Shown here: piece after piece, positions 27,930 through 36,717 of the stretch
How the letters are laid out: each line of letters begins with the position of its first letter
Position numbering within the stretch: the first letter of the stretch is position 1
Origin: Flavobacteriaceae bacterium
GTDB taxonomy: Bacteria > Bacteroidota > Bacteroidia > Flavobacteriales > Flavobacteriaceae
NCBI GenBank assembly: GCA_013043685.1
Contig: JABDNT010000060.1
Span: 1 to 64,000 of the forward strand
Length of the DNA: 64,000 bases
Direction: 5' to 3'
Notes under the pieces: model-generated
The model's database searches: none
What the model was told of the DNA's origin: nothing
The model's input: only the letters and a program-made list of their open reading frames with translations
Translations under genes and position numbers: made by a program

Positions 27930-28832
27930 ATGTCTAAAGTCAAAGCCTGGGTCTCAGCAGCACGTTTAAGAACGCTGCCGCTGTCCGTTTCTGGAATTAT
28001 TGCAGGTAGTGCCTCAGCCTATGCCGGAGACTCTTTCAGGTCCCCCGTTTTTATATTAGCAATTGCCACCACGCTGGGATTTCAGATACTTTCCAACTTC
28101 GCCAATGATTACGGGGATGGAGTAAAAGGTACTGATAACAAAGATAGAGTTGGCCCTGCCAGGGCATTACAAAGCGGTTTGTTAAAAGCAAAAGAGTTAA
28201 AACGAGGCATGATCATTACATCGGCAATTACATTATTGCTGGCCAGTATGCTGATCTATGCGGCTTTTGGGAAAGATAATTTCCTCTTATCCTTTATTTT
28301 CTTCAATCTTGGAATTGCTGCCATTATTGCTGCTATTACATATACGGTTGGCACTTCGGCGTATGGTTATCGCGCTTTAGGGGATCTGTTTGTGTTTGTT
28401 TTCTTCGGAATGGTAGGCGTAATGGGGTGTTATTTTCTGTATACACAGAACCTGGGCGAGCTAATAATTTTGCCCGCTATTACTATTGGACTGTTAAGTA
28501 CCGCGGTGCTCAACCTGAACAATATGAGGGACCGCATAAGTGATTCCAAAGTAAATAAAAACACCCTTGCTGTGATTCTTGGGGGGAAGAGAGTAAAATA
28601 TTATCACGCCTTTCTTATTTTTTTTGCATTCATCTCGGCCTCTTTGTATATCTGGATAAGTTTTACGGAATGGCAATATTTTATACCTCTGGTTGCCTTT
28701 GTACCATTGTTCCTGAATGTGATCAAGGTTTTTAAAACAGAAGATGCTACGAAGTTGGATCCGGAATTAAAAAAAGTTGCGCTCAGCACTTTTCTTTTTG
28801 CACTTTTGTTATTTGCAATGAATTTCATTTAG
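27930..28832 (+). CDS. menA: 1,4-dihydroxy-2-naphthoate polyprenyltransferase
   Basis: MenA attaches the isoprenoid tail to DHNA in menaquinone synthesis. From the ATG at 27930 (start KVKAWVSAARLRTLPLSVSG) it has 300 residues and about eight membrane helices. An in-frame codon at 27819 would only add a Lys/Asn-rich stretch unlike the family. The two Asp-rich UbiA motifs are NDYGDGVKGTDNKDR and NNMRDRISDSK. It begins a plus-strand series with menC and menE, which together supply three steps of the pathway; menB, menD and menF are not in the window. Confidence 0.93.
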   Translation: MSKVKAWVSAARLRTLPLSVSGIIAGSASAYAGDSFRSPVFILAIATTLGFQILSNFANDYGDGVKGTDNKDRVGPARALQSGLLKAKELKRGMIITSAITLLLASMLIYAAFGKDNFLLSFIFFNLGIAAIIAAITYTVGTSAYGYRALGDLFVFVFFGMVGVMGCYFLYTQNLGELIILPAITIGLLSTAVLNLNNMRDRISDSKVNKNTLAVILGGKRVKYYHAFLIFFAFISASLYIWISFTEWQYFIPLVAFVPLFLNVIKVFKTEDATKLDPELKKVALSTFLFALLLFAMNFI

Positions 28833-28859
28833 AAGTATCTTACCATAAAATTATTAATC

Positions 28860-29540
28860 ATGAAAATCACATTTTACGGTCAGAATAGCCTTGGTTTAGA
28901 AGTCTCCGGAAAAAACATCATAGTAGATCCATTCATCAGCGGAAACCCCCTTTCAAAAGATAAAGTGGACATAGATATGCTTCAAGCCGATTATATTCTC
29001 CTTACTCATGCACATCAGGATCATGTATTGGACGCAGAAGCCATTGCTCGAAATACTGGAGCTACTATTGTTAGTAATTATGAGATTGCCATGCACTACC
29101 AGGAGAAGGGTTTTAACGTTCACCCAATGAATCACGGTGGGAACTGGAAGTTCGATTTTGGAAATGTAAAATACGTGAATGCGATACATACGAGTGCTTT
29201 TGCAGATGGCAGTAACGGGGGTGATCCCGGTGGATTTGTTATAGAAGGGGAACACAAAAATATTTACATAGCTGGTGATACTGCGCTTACCATGGACATG
29301 AAACTTATCCCAATGAGAACAAAACTGGATCTGGCGATCCTGCCTATTGGGGATAATTTCACCATGGGTGTGGACGATGCAATAATTGCTAGCGACTTCG
29401 TTGACTGCGATAAAGTCCTGGGTGTTCACTATGATACTTTTGGATTTATCGAAATTGACCACGATGAGGCCAAACGAAAATTTTACGATGCAGGGAAAGA
29501 CCTGATGCTACTGGAAATAGGTGAATCGATCGAACTTTAA
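28860..29540 (+). CDS. UPF0173-type metal-dependent hydrolase (metallo-beta-lactamase fold)
   Basis: The protein has 226 residues with the MBL zinc motif LTHAHQDHV, the later Asp/His positions GDTALT and GVHYDTFGF, and a NAIHTSAF strand. It matches the UPF0173 group, for which no substrate is agreed. It lies between menA and menC with gaps of 27 and 41 bases, all on one strand, so it probably belongs to the same transcription unit. A role in menaquinone synthesis, for example as a missing thioesterase, is a guess from position only. Confidence 0.85.
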   Translation: MKITFYGQNSLGLEVSGKNIIVDPFISGNPLSKDKVDIDMLQADYILLTHAHQDHVLDAEAIARNTGATIVSNYEIAMHYQEKGFNVHPMNHGGNWKFDFGNVKYVNAIHTSAFADGSNGGDPGGFVIEGEHKNIYIAGDTALTMDMKLIPMRTKLDLAILPIGDNFTMGVDDAIIASDFVDCDKVLGVHYDTFGFIEIDHDEAKRKFYDAGKDLMLLEIGESIEL

Positions 29541-29581
29541 TAATCTATGTTACCCCAATCTCGTTTAGGAGGACTCCTAGT

Positions 29582-30628
29582 ATGCTGACCGCAACCTTTC
29601 AAAAACACATCTTACATTTTAAACGGGCCAGTGGGACCTCTCGTGGAGTTCTCACCACCAAGGACACCTGGTTTTTGATACTGAAGGAGGACAATCGTAT
29701 AGGGATAGGAGAGTGTGGGATGTTTAAAGGGCTGAGCGCCGATGACCGTCCGGATTTTGAAGAAAAACTCAGGTGGGTATGCGAGAATATTTCGTTGGGT
29801 GAGCAACAATTATATGCAGAAACTAATGAATTCCCTGCTATCCGTATAGGCCTGGAAACGGCATTTAGATCGATTAAGGCAAATGATCCGTTTCAATTAT
29901 TTCCCTCCGAATTTTCCAAGGGTGCGCAGTCTATCCCGATCAATGGATTGATTTGGATGGGAGACGAATCCTTTATGAAAGATCAGATCTCGGAAAAATT
30001 AAAAGCTGGATTCAGTTGTATTAAAATGAAGATAGGGGCGATAGATTTCGAAACTGAATTGGCTGTACTAGACGGAATCCGAAAAGAATACGAGTCGTCT
30101 GAAGTAGAATTACGAGTCGATGCCAATGGTGCTTTTAAACCCTTCGAAGCCCTGGAAAAATTAAAACGATTATCAGAATATCAGCTTCATTCCATCGAAC
30201 AGCCTATTAAAGCGGGCCAACCACACGAAATGGCCCGATTGTGTGAGGAAACACCACTACCTATTGCTTTAGATGAAGAATTAATAGGAGTTGCTAATTC
30301 CGAAGAAAAACGAAAATTACTCCATACCGTCCATCCGCAGTATATTATTTTGAAACCTACCCTGGTGGGTGGATTTCGTTCCAGCGATGAATGGATTTCA
30401 ATCGCGGAAGAAACTGGCGCGGGATGGTGGATCACTTCGGCGCTGGAAAGTAATGTGGGATTAAATGCAATTTCGCAGTACACCTTCGTAAAAAATAGTA
30501 AATTGCCACAAGGATTAGGGACGGGGAGCTTGTTCACCAACAATATACCTTCACCGCTTGAGGTGAAGAACGGAACACTTCGTTACCGCCCTGAAATTTC
30601 CTGGAAATTGAACTTGTTAAACCTATAA
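29582..30628 (+). CDS. menC: o-succinylbenzoate synthase
   Basis: MenC dehydrates SHCHC to o-succinylbenzoate in the menaquinone pathway. It is a 348-residue enolase-superfamily barrel. Visible active-site motifs are the lysine pair CIKMKIG, the metal ligands RVDANGAF, SIEQPI and ALDEELIG, and IILKPTLVGGF with the second catalytic Lys. The C-terminal SALESNVGLNAISQY is typical. The placement between menA and menE supports the specific assignment over other enolase-family enzymes such as dipeptide epimerase. Confidence 0.92.
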   Translation: MLTATFQKHILHFKRASGTSRGVLTTKDTWFLILKEDNRIGIGECGMFKGLSADDRPDFEEKLRWVCENISLGEQQLYAETNEFPAIRIGLETAFRSIKANDPFQLFPSEFSKGAQSIPINGLIWMGDESFMKDQISEKLKAGFSCIKMKIGAIDFETELAVLDGIRKEYESSEVELRVDANGAFKPFEALEKLKRLSEYQLHSIEQPIKAGQPHEMARLCEETPLPIALDEELIGVANSEEKRKLLHTVHPQYIILKPTLVGGFRSSDEWISIAEETGAGWWITSALESNVGLNAISQYTFVKNSKLPQGLGTGSLFTNNIPSPLEVKNGTLRYRPEISWKLNLLNL

Positions 30629-30640
30629 TCTAAGTCCGAA

Positions 30641-31573
30641 ATGTATATAGCTCAGGCGTATAATTACTTGCATGATTGGTGGCGATATCTAATCCCTGTA
30701 GCCGGCCTGGCAAGCTTGTTCGTGTTCAATATGGCCATTATAGCAATAATGGATATAGATACAGAGGCTTTTATGAAAGAACAAATTGAGGCCAAAGGTT
30801 CGAACAGGGTTTTTCTGGAGAATATGATCCCTTTTGCATTATTCCTGGGAGCTCTGTTTGTTTGGGTGAAATTTGTCCATAAGCAAACAATTCGTGCCTT
30901 AACTACAAGTAGGAAGAAAATTGACTGGGGACGATTCGGATTCGGATTCTTTTTGATATTTATCGCAACAGTTGGAACAACGCTTTTAAGTTATTATACT
31001 GCTCCCGAGAATTTTGTTGTTCAGTTCGATCTGGTTCCATTTTTAATACTGGCCTTAATTACTATTGTTTTCATTCCGTTGCAGACAAGCTTTGAAGAAT
31101 ATATGTTTCGGGGCTATTTGATGCAGGGAATAGGAGTGATGGCAAGGAACAGATGGGTGCCATTAATTCTTACATCTGTGCTTTTTGGTAGTCTGCATTT
31201 TATGAATCCCGAAGTGGATAAATTAGGGAATGTAATAATGATCTATTACATCGGGACAGGACTCTTCCTCGGGATCATTACACTCATGGATGAAGGACTG
31301 GAACTGGCTCTGGGATTTCATGCCGGAAACAATGTGGTAGCTTCGTTATTAGTTACATCTGATTGGACCGTTTTTCAAACACATTCTATTCTGAAGGAAA
31401 TTTCAGAACCGTCCACCGGGTTTCATATATTAATTCCGGTTCTGATTATGTACCCCATATTTATAGGTCTCATGGCGTGGCGATATAAATGGACCGGATG
31501 GAAAAACAAATTGTTCGGGAACATTGAACCTCCTCCTGAAGAAGAAACCGAAATAACAGAAATGTTTAATTAA
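30641..31573 (+). CDS. CPBP (CAAX-like) intramembrane protease
   Basis: This is a 310-residue polytopic membrane protein of the Abi/CPBP group. Motif 1 is SFEEYMFRGYLMQG (EE-x3-R), motif 2 is FGSLHFMNPE and motif 3 is ALGFHAGNNVVA, giving the Glu and His residues of the intramembrane active site. The substrate is unknown. It starts 12 bases after menC and ends 11 bases before menE, so it is embedded in the menaquinone cluster. Whether it shares the prenyl-lipid theme or is only carried along is open. Confidence 0.87.
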   Translation: MYIAQAYNYLHDWWRYLIPVAGLASLFVFNMAIIAIMDIDTEAFMKEQIEAKGSNRVFLENMIPFALFLGALFVWVKFVHKQTIRALTTSRKKIDWGRFGFGFFLIFIATVGTTLLSYYTAPENFVVQFDLVPFLILALITIVFIPLQTSFEEYMFRGYLMQGIGVMARNRWVPLILTSVLFGSLHFMNPEVDKLGNVIMIYYIGTGLFLGIITLMDEGLELALGFHAGNNVVASLLVTSDWTVFQTHSILKEISEPSTGFHILIPVLIMYPIFIGLMAWRYKWTGWKNKLFGNIEPPPEEETEITEMFN

Positions 31574-31584
31574 CACGGACCGTC

Positions 31585-32661
31585 TTGAAACCAACCTCAC
31601 AATCACTTCATCCGGCTTTTAAACTCAACGGACTTGATTTTTCTTCGGCAGAAGAAGTGCTGAACTTCGCGGATGGTTTATTGGAAGACGGAAATGATCA
31701 GGAAGCAAGCGTGGTTCGATTTCTGGAACAGTGGCTCGACTTTAACGAAACAGTTTCTGTAAAGACATCCGGGTCGACTGGAGATCCTAAAGTGATCGAA
31801 TTGCGCAAAGAGCATATGATCAATAGCGCTAAGGCAACAGCAGCCTACTTTAAGACAGGGGTTAATACTCGCGCTCTTCTCTGTCTTTCCGCCGATTATA
31901 TTGCCGGAAAAATGATGCTCGTGCGGGCAATGGTGTTGGGATGGGATCTTCATATAGTAACGCCATCGAAAGATTCATTAACCGAATACGACAATGATTA
32001 CGACTTTGTCGCTATGGTGCCTTACCAGGTTTGGCATTCACTGGAGTCTCTGGGGAAGGTTAAAAAACTTATCATTGGAGGCGGAAGAATTCCCGCAGAA
32101 CTGGAAACCAAACTTCAGGAAGTAAGTACAGAAGCATTTGCCACCTATGGTATGACGGAGACTTCGACTCATGTTGCCGTCCGCCGGTTGAATGGCCCTG
32201 CCAGAAGTGATAGTTTTTCCGCCCTGCCTGATGTAAAGTTTTCGGTTGATGAACGAAACTGCCTTTTGATTAATGCACCCAATATCCTGGATCACCCTCT
32301 TACCACAAATGATGTGGTGACATTAAACTCCCCCACCAATTTTAACTGGCACGGGCGATATGATAACGTGATCAACAGCGGGGGAATCAAGATTTACCCT
32401 GAGATTGTGGAAGCCAAACTGTCTTCCGATATTTCGAATAATTTCTTAATCGCCTCTGAAAAAGATGAGGAACTGGGAGAAAGAGTGATCATGGTATACG
32501 AAGGAAATGAAAGATCGGCACCAAACTTATCTGAGGCTTTTCGAAAACTAGAACCTCACGAACGCCCGAAAAGGGTATATAGTTTATCCAGATTTGTCTA
32601 CACCGAGACTGGTAAATTAAAACGCCAGGACGTTTTAAAAGTACTTCAGAAGTATAAATAA
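31585..32661 (+). CDS. menE: o-succinylbenzoate-CoA ligase
   Basis: MenE activates o-succinylbenzoate with ATP and CoA. The 358 residues are shorter than the roughly 450-500 of many MenE proteins but fit the compact Bacteroidota type. Adenylate-forming motifs are KTSGSTGDPKV (P-loop), ATYGMTETSTH, WHGRYDNVINSGGIKIYPE and, near the end, ETGKLKRQ with the catalytic Lys. The best start is TTG at 31585, just 11 bases after the protease stop; no ATG is in frame before conserved sequence. Confidence 0.9.
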   Translation: MKPTSQSLHPAFKLNGLDFSSAEEVLNFADGLLEDGNDQEASVVRFLEQWLDFNETVSVKTSGSTGDPKVIELRKEHMINSAKATAAYFKTGVNTRALLCLSADYIAGKMMLVRAMVLGWDLHIVTPSKDSLTEYDNDYDFVAMVPYQVWHSLESLGKVKKLIIGGGRIPAELETKLQEVSTEAFATYGMTETSTHVAVRRLNGPARSDSFSALPDVKFSVDERNCLLINAPNILDHPLTTNDVVTLNSPTNFNWHGRYDNVINSGGIKIYPEIVEAKLSSDISNNFLIASEKDEELGERVIMVYEGNERSAPNLSEAFRKLEPHERPKRVYSLSRFVYTETGKLKRQDVLKVLQKYK

Positions 32662-32759
32662 TTAATTTCCCTCGCCCAGAGTGGTATTTTACTCAATTGT
32701 GGTTTATTTTTGAGTTCACGCAAGCTAGTTTTATTGGAAATCTTTAAAACCACAGCGTT

Positions 32760-34484
32760 ATGAAAAAACTATTTACAACATTAATATGCTTATTTGTGCT
32801 TCAACTCACTGCACAGACAGTTACGGTATCCGGTACTGTGACAGATGAATTTAATGTTCCGCTTAACGGGGCAAACATTATTATCCAGGGCACCAAGAAA
32901 GGAGTTCAAACAGATTTTGATGGGAATTATACTATTGATGCTAAGATCGGCCAGCGCCTGGCTTGTTTATACCTTGGAATGAATGATGAGGTTATTGAGA
33001 TCAAGAAAGCGGGGACAATTAATATTATGATGACCCAAAAAGCGGAAGAAATCGGTGAAGTCGTAATAAGGACCTATGGAATTCCAAAATCAGAAAGAAT
33101 TTATGCCTCACCAGTCACAGTGATCGATGGTGCAGAAATAGAAAACAAACCGGAATCGGATGCGATTCGTTCCCTGGTTGGGAAAATTCCCGGGGCTAGA
33201 ATCACAGGCACCAGCGGAGCTGTAGGTTCCGGCACAAACTTCACGATTCGCTCCAGTAGTTCGATTACCGGAAATAATACACCCCTATTTATTGTCGATG
33301 GAACGCCTTTTAATTCAGGCACCAACGATGTAGCTGGTCTTTCTGGTGGTGGTGCGATTACAAGCAGTCGATTTCTCGATCTCGATCCGAATAATATAGA
33401 AAGTGTAAAGATCCTTCGCGGTTTGAGCGCTACAGTCTTATACGGACAGGAAGGAAGAAACGGAGTAGTCCTTATTACAACCAAATCCGGATCACAAAAG
33501 GAATATGAATTGGCGCCGAATAAACCGTACAGCGAACGTTATCTAGCCGCCCAGGAAGAAGCCCGCACTCGTTTGGCAAACGAAAGAACTGCCATGGAGT
33601 TAGGTTATGAAAGTCCATACCAGTCACTGGTAAAATCAATTCTGGCCAGTAAGGACCGTATGAGCACCTATTTGAAATTACGTGAGGCGAATCAGGACGA
33701 CCCTGCTTTCTATGTGGATGTGTTCGATCGATTTAAGAAGTTCGATCCGGAATTTGCCATGGGCGTATTAAATTCGTTTGTCGAAGTTAATAGTAATGAT
33801 CCGAACTTGCTGAAAGTACTTGCCTATAAACTTGAAGAGCAGAATAAATCCATGGATGCTGTGAAAATCTACCGTAAATTATTGAAAATACTACCTGATG
33901 AACCTCAGTCTTATCGCGACCTGGCGCTAATTCTTGAAGACACAGGTAATGACGATGAGGCAGTGAAATTACTGTTTTCCATAACCCAAAGGGCCGGACT
34001 GGACAGAGAGTATAAAACGATAATTGAAAATGACATTACCAGAATACTGAGCACTTCCGAACAAGCCAGGGAGACCTATAACCTAAAACAATCAGCACTT
34101 AAGGATGTCTCCAGGGATATGAGAGTTGTGATCGACTGGAATCGCAAAGATGTAGATCTGGACCTGAAAGTTATAGACCCGAATCTGGAAATTGCTGCAC
34201 CGGACAATCCGCGAACCCGATCTGGCGGCAGACTCTTAAGCAACAATGACACCGGTTTTGGCCCCGAGATCTTTGATCTGGAACAATTGCAAACAGGCTC
34301 ATATTATCTTAAAGTGGGTTACCCGTTGAAAGAAGGTGAGATTCTTGATGTGGAAGGGCCTACTTACGTTAAATTGACCATATTCAGGAATTATGGTCGT
34401 TCAAATCAAACCAAAGAAGTTCAGTTGGTGCGTATATCCGATGATAGAAAATTACAGTTAATGGATCGGATCGCTGTGCTGTGA
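32760..34484 (+). CDS. Barrel-less SusC-like TonB-plug protein with C-terminal DUF2135-type domain
   Basis: The protein has 574 residues. A signal peptide (KKLFTTLICLFVLQLTAQ) leads to a carboxypeptidase-regulatory-like domain (VSGTVTDEFNVPLNGANI, QTDFDGNYTI). This is followed by a TonB plug domain (IRSLVGKIPGARITG, NTPLFIVDGTPFNSG, NIESVKILRGLSATVLYGQEG, GVVLITTKSG). Then comes a TPR-like helical part (AVKIYRKLLKILPDEPQSYR) and a last domain RVVIDWNRKDVDLDLKVIDP that looks like DUF2135. No 22-strand barrel follows the plug. The role is unknown; a plug-like sensor or an assembly partner are possibilities. Terminator at 34507. Confidence 0.82.
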   Translation: MKKLFTTLICLFVLQLTAQTVTVSGTVTDEFNVPLNGANIIIQGTKKGVQTDFDGNYTIDAKIGQRLACLYLGMNDEVIEIKKAGTINIMMTQKAEEIGEVVIRTYGIPKSERIYASPVTVIDGAEIENKPESDAIRSLVGKIPGARITGTSGAVGSGTNFTIRSSSSITGNNTPLFIVDGTPFNSGTNDVAGLSGGGAITSSRFLDLDPNNIESVKILRGLSATVLYGQEGRNGVVLITTKSGSQKEYELAPNKPYSERYLAAQEEARTRLANERTAMELGYESPYQSLVKSILASKDRMSTYLKLREANQDDPAFYVDVFDRFKKFDPEFAMGVLNSFVEVNSNDPNLLKVLAYKLEEQNKSMDAVKIYRKLLKILPDEPQSYRDLALILEDTGNDDEAVKLLFSITQRAGLDREYKTIIENDITRILSTSEQARETYNLKQSALKDVSRDMRVVIDWNRKDVDLDLKVIDPNLEIAAPDNPRTRSGGRLLSNNDTGFGPEIFDLEQLQTGSYYLKVGYPLKEGEILDVEGPTYVKLTIFRNYGRSNQTKEVQLVRISDDRKLQLMDRIAVL

Positions 34485-34506
34485 TCCGCTAAACAAATCA
34501 TTTATT

Positions 34507-34533
34507 AAAGAGCCGTGTTACGGCTCTTTTTTT
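34507..34533 (+). terminator. Intrinsic terminator after the TonB-plug gene
   Basis: AAGAGCCGT pairs with ACGGCTCTT around a GTT loop and is followed by a T-run. It lies 23 bases past the stop. Confidence 0.88.
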
Positions 34534-34563
34534 ATACTGTATATTTATAAAAATTTAATTCCT

Positions 34564-35883
34564 ATGCGCATTTTACTTCTTCTATTCTTATTCGGCACAC
34601 TAACATCACATTCGCAGGTCCTTAATGAATGGGACAGGGCAAAGTTAAAGGATGAGCTATTGGCCGATAGATTCAACAACGTCTTGCCTGCTATAATGGA
34701 TCGTGCTGACATGGATATGTGGTTGATCATATCACGGGAATATAATGAGGATCCCGTTATGCGAACCATGCTTCCCGCTCGCTGGTTGAATGCGAGACGC
34801 AGGACCATATTGGTTTTTTATCGCAATAAGGAGGCGAATACCATTGAAAAACTTGCTGTAGCCAGATATGATATTGGTGAAAACATTGTTTCGGCCTGGG
34901 ATAAGGAAAAGCAGCCGGATCAATGGGCAAGGCTGGTAGAAATCATTCGCGAAAGAGATCCGGATAAGATTGGGATCAATATTTCTGAACACTTCGGAAT
35001 AGCAGATGGATTGGTTCACACGGATTATGATGAATTGAAAGAGGCTCTGCCGGATGATCTTGAAGCCAAATTAGTTTCAGCTGAAAAGCTTGCCATTGGT
35101 TGGATCGAAACACGGACTACAAAGGAAATGGAGTTATACAATACTTTGGTTGAGATAACTCATGGTATTATAGCGGAGGCTTTTTCTGAAAAAGTGATCA
35201 CACCCGGCACCACAACAACTGATGATGTTGTCTGGTGGATGCGGCAAAAGGTTACCGATATGGGCCTGGAGACCTGGTTTCATCCTACAGTCGATATTCA
35301 AAGATCCGAAGAGGCACTTAAAAGTCATATCTATTCGTTTACGAAAGGAGATAAAAACAAAATAATACTGCCTGGCGACCTTTTACATTGCGATTTCGGA
35401 ATAACCTATATTGGATTGAATACCGATTGCCAGCAACATGCTTATGTTTTAAAAGAAGGTGAAACTGAAGTGCCAGATTTTCTCAAAAAGGCATTTGCCG
35501 ATGGGAACAGGGTTCAGGATATCTTCACTGATAATTTTAAAACTGGACGCTCGGGCAATGAGATCTTACTGAAATCGTTGTCTGAAGGAAAGGAAGAAGG
35601 CTTACGGCCTTCAATATACACACATCCTCTTGGAACTTATGGCCATAGTTCGGGACCCACCATAGGTATGTGGGATTCTCAGGGAGGAGTCCCCGTGCGC
35701 GGGGATTACCCGCTCTATCCGAACACTGTTTATGCCATTGAATTGAATACTACTGTTACCATTACTGAATGGCAAAAGGATGTCCGTATCATGCTGGAGG
35801 AAGCAGGATTCTATGGGGAAGAAGGTTTTCGTTATGTGAACGGCCGGCAGCAGGACATTAGGCCAATCCCATCGAAGTTATAA
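34564..35883 (+). CDS. Exported M24-family metallopeptidase (Xaa-Pro peptidase-like)
   Basis: This is a 439-residue pita-bread peptidase with a signal peptide (RILLLLFLFGTLTSHSQ). The C-terminal catalytic domain keeps the metal ligands: Asp in HCDFGITYIG, Asp in LNTDCQQHAY, His in HPLGTYGH, Glu in YAIELNTTVT and Glu in IMLEEAGFY. The more common 'sDitRt' strand is replaced by TDCQQH, as in some bacterial secreted members. Release of N-terminal residues next to proline is the family activity. It ends 1 base from the convergent DoxX gene. Confidence 0.87.
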   Translation: MRILLLLFLFGTLTSHSQVLNEWDRAKLKDELLADRFNNVLPAIMDRADMDMWLIISREYNEDPVMRTMLPARWLNARRRTILVFYRNKEANTIEKLAVARYDIGENIVSAWDKEKQPDQWARLVEIIRERDPDKIGINISEHFGIADGLVHTDYDELKEALPDDLEAKLVSAEKLAIGWIETRTTKEMELYNTLVEITHGIIAEAFSEKVITPGTTTTDDVVWWMRQKVTDMGLETWFHPTVDIQRSEEALKSHIYSFTKGDKNKIILPGDLLHCDFGITYIGLNTDCQQHAYVLKEGETEVPDFLKKAFADGNRVQDIFTDNFKTGRSGNEILLKSLSEGKEEGLRPSIYTHPLGTYGHSSGPTIGMWDSQGGVPVRGDYPLYPNTVYAIELNTTVTITEWQKDVRIMLEEAGFYGEEGFRYVNGRQQDIRPIPSKL

Positions 35884-35884
35884 C

Positions 35885-36307
35885 CTATTGCTGCATTTTG
35901 AGGTAATAATCCACAGAGTGTTTACCTGAACCGAAGAACAGGAAGAAAACACAAATTAGCAGTACAACCAGAGCTAATATAAGGTTGGTTGCGTTCATTT
36001 CTCCCAGGAAGTTGATAAGTACGGCTCCTATAAGTATAGGCAACTGGGCAATTATTGCCCAGCGGGTAAGTAAACCGAAGGCAATGAGTAAGCCGCCCAC
36101 AAAATGAGCAGGTGCGACATAATGGATCATCATCATTTCACCGCCGATGCTTTGGAGTGGCTTTACAAGTTCGAGGAGCATATGGGCATTACCCATAAAG
36201 TTTATACCCTTGATAAATAAAAAAACACCAAGGGCAACACGTAAGAGGTCCAATGGGTAATACGAATGCCGATTCGCCCATTTGTTCCAGGTCTTAATTG
36301 TTCCCAT
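35885..36307 (-). CDS. DoxX-family membrane protein (second copy)
   Basis: The protein has 140 residues with four membrane helices and the family start PLDLLRVALGVFLFIKGINF, then HFVGGLLIAFGLLTRWAIIAQLPILIGAV. It is clearly diverged from the DoxX protein at 27465 and is not a recent duplicate. Function is unknown; DoxX proteins are tied to thiol or quinone redox. It is followed on its 5' side by a gene-free stretch. Confidence 0.85.
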   Translation of the reverse strand: MGTIKTWNKWANRHSYYPLDLLRVALGVFLFIKGINFMGNAHMLLELVKPLQSIGGEMMMIHYVAPAHFVGGLLIAFGLLTRWAIIAQLPILIGAVLINFLGEMNATNLILALVVLLICVFFLFFGSGKHSVDYYLKMQQ

Positions 36308-36717
36308 GATAAAAAATATTGATTAGATAACAGTAAGATACTCATAATTAGTGAGATATGATAAGAGTTTTCGAAATTAGACTCTTGTTATTCTGAATTG
36401 CAAGTGATCTTATTTTGTAGAATGAAAGGAATTAATCTCATAAGAGAAAATGCCGTAACTACCATATAACTCCTCCCGGAGATGTGATCCAAAGTGCAAT
36501 TGCCATTAGTTTACAAGGATTGAACTTACCTATGAGAACACCGTTTGAGAGATACGAAACCAAGGCTACCATTTCGTAGTACAATTAGCAAATGCCCGGT
36601 TCTATATATTTGAATTCGAACGCAGTACGTTTATATAAGACGGTTGAGCAGCGGGACGACACACAAATAGATCTATTTATTTCAGGAAATAAGATCTATC
36701 ATCCGGCTAAACTTCGT
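36308..36717. other. Gene-free stretch of 410 bases
   Basis: No open frame with plausible composition, no tRNA and no strong terminator is seen here. It presumably contains the promoter of the minus-strand DoxX gene and the 3' end of the lipoprotein transcript. Part of it, such as 36440-36600, reads like decayed coding DNA, but I cannot match it to a family. Confidence 0.5.

Noticed and set aside
36308-36717. Possible pseudogene
   Set aside because: I could not find a frame with recognisable protein similarity, so it is listed only as a gene-free stretch.
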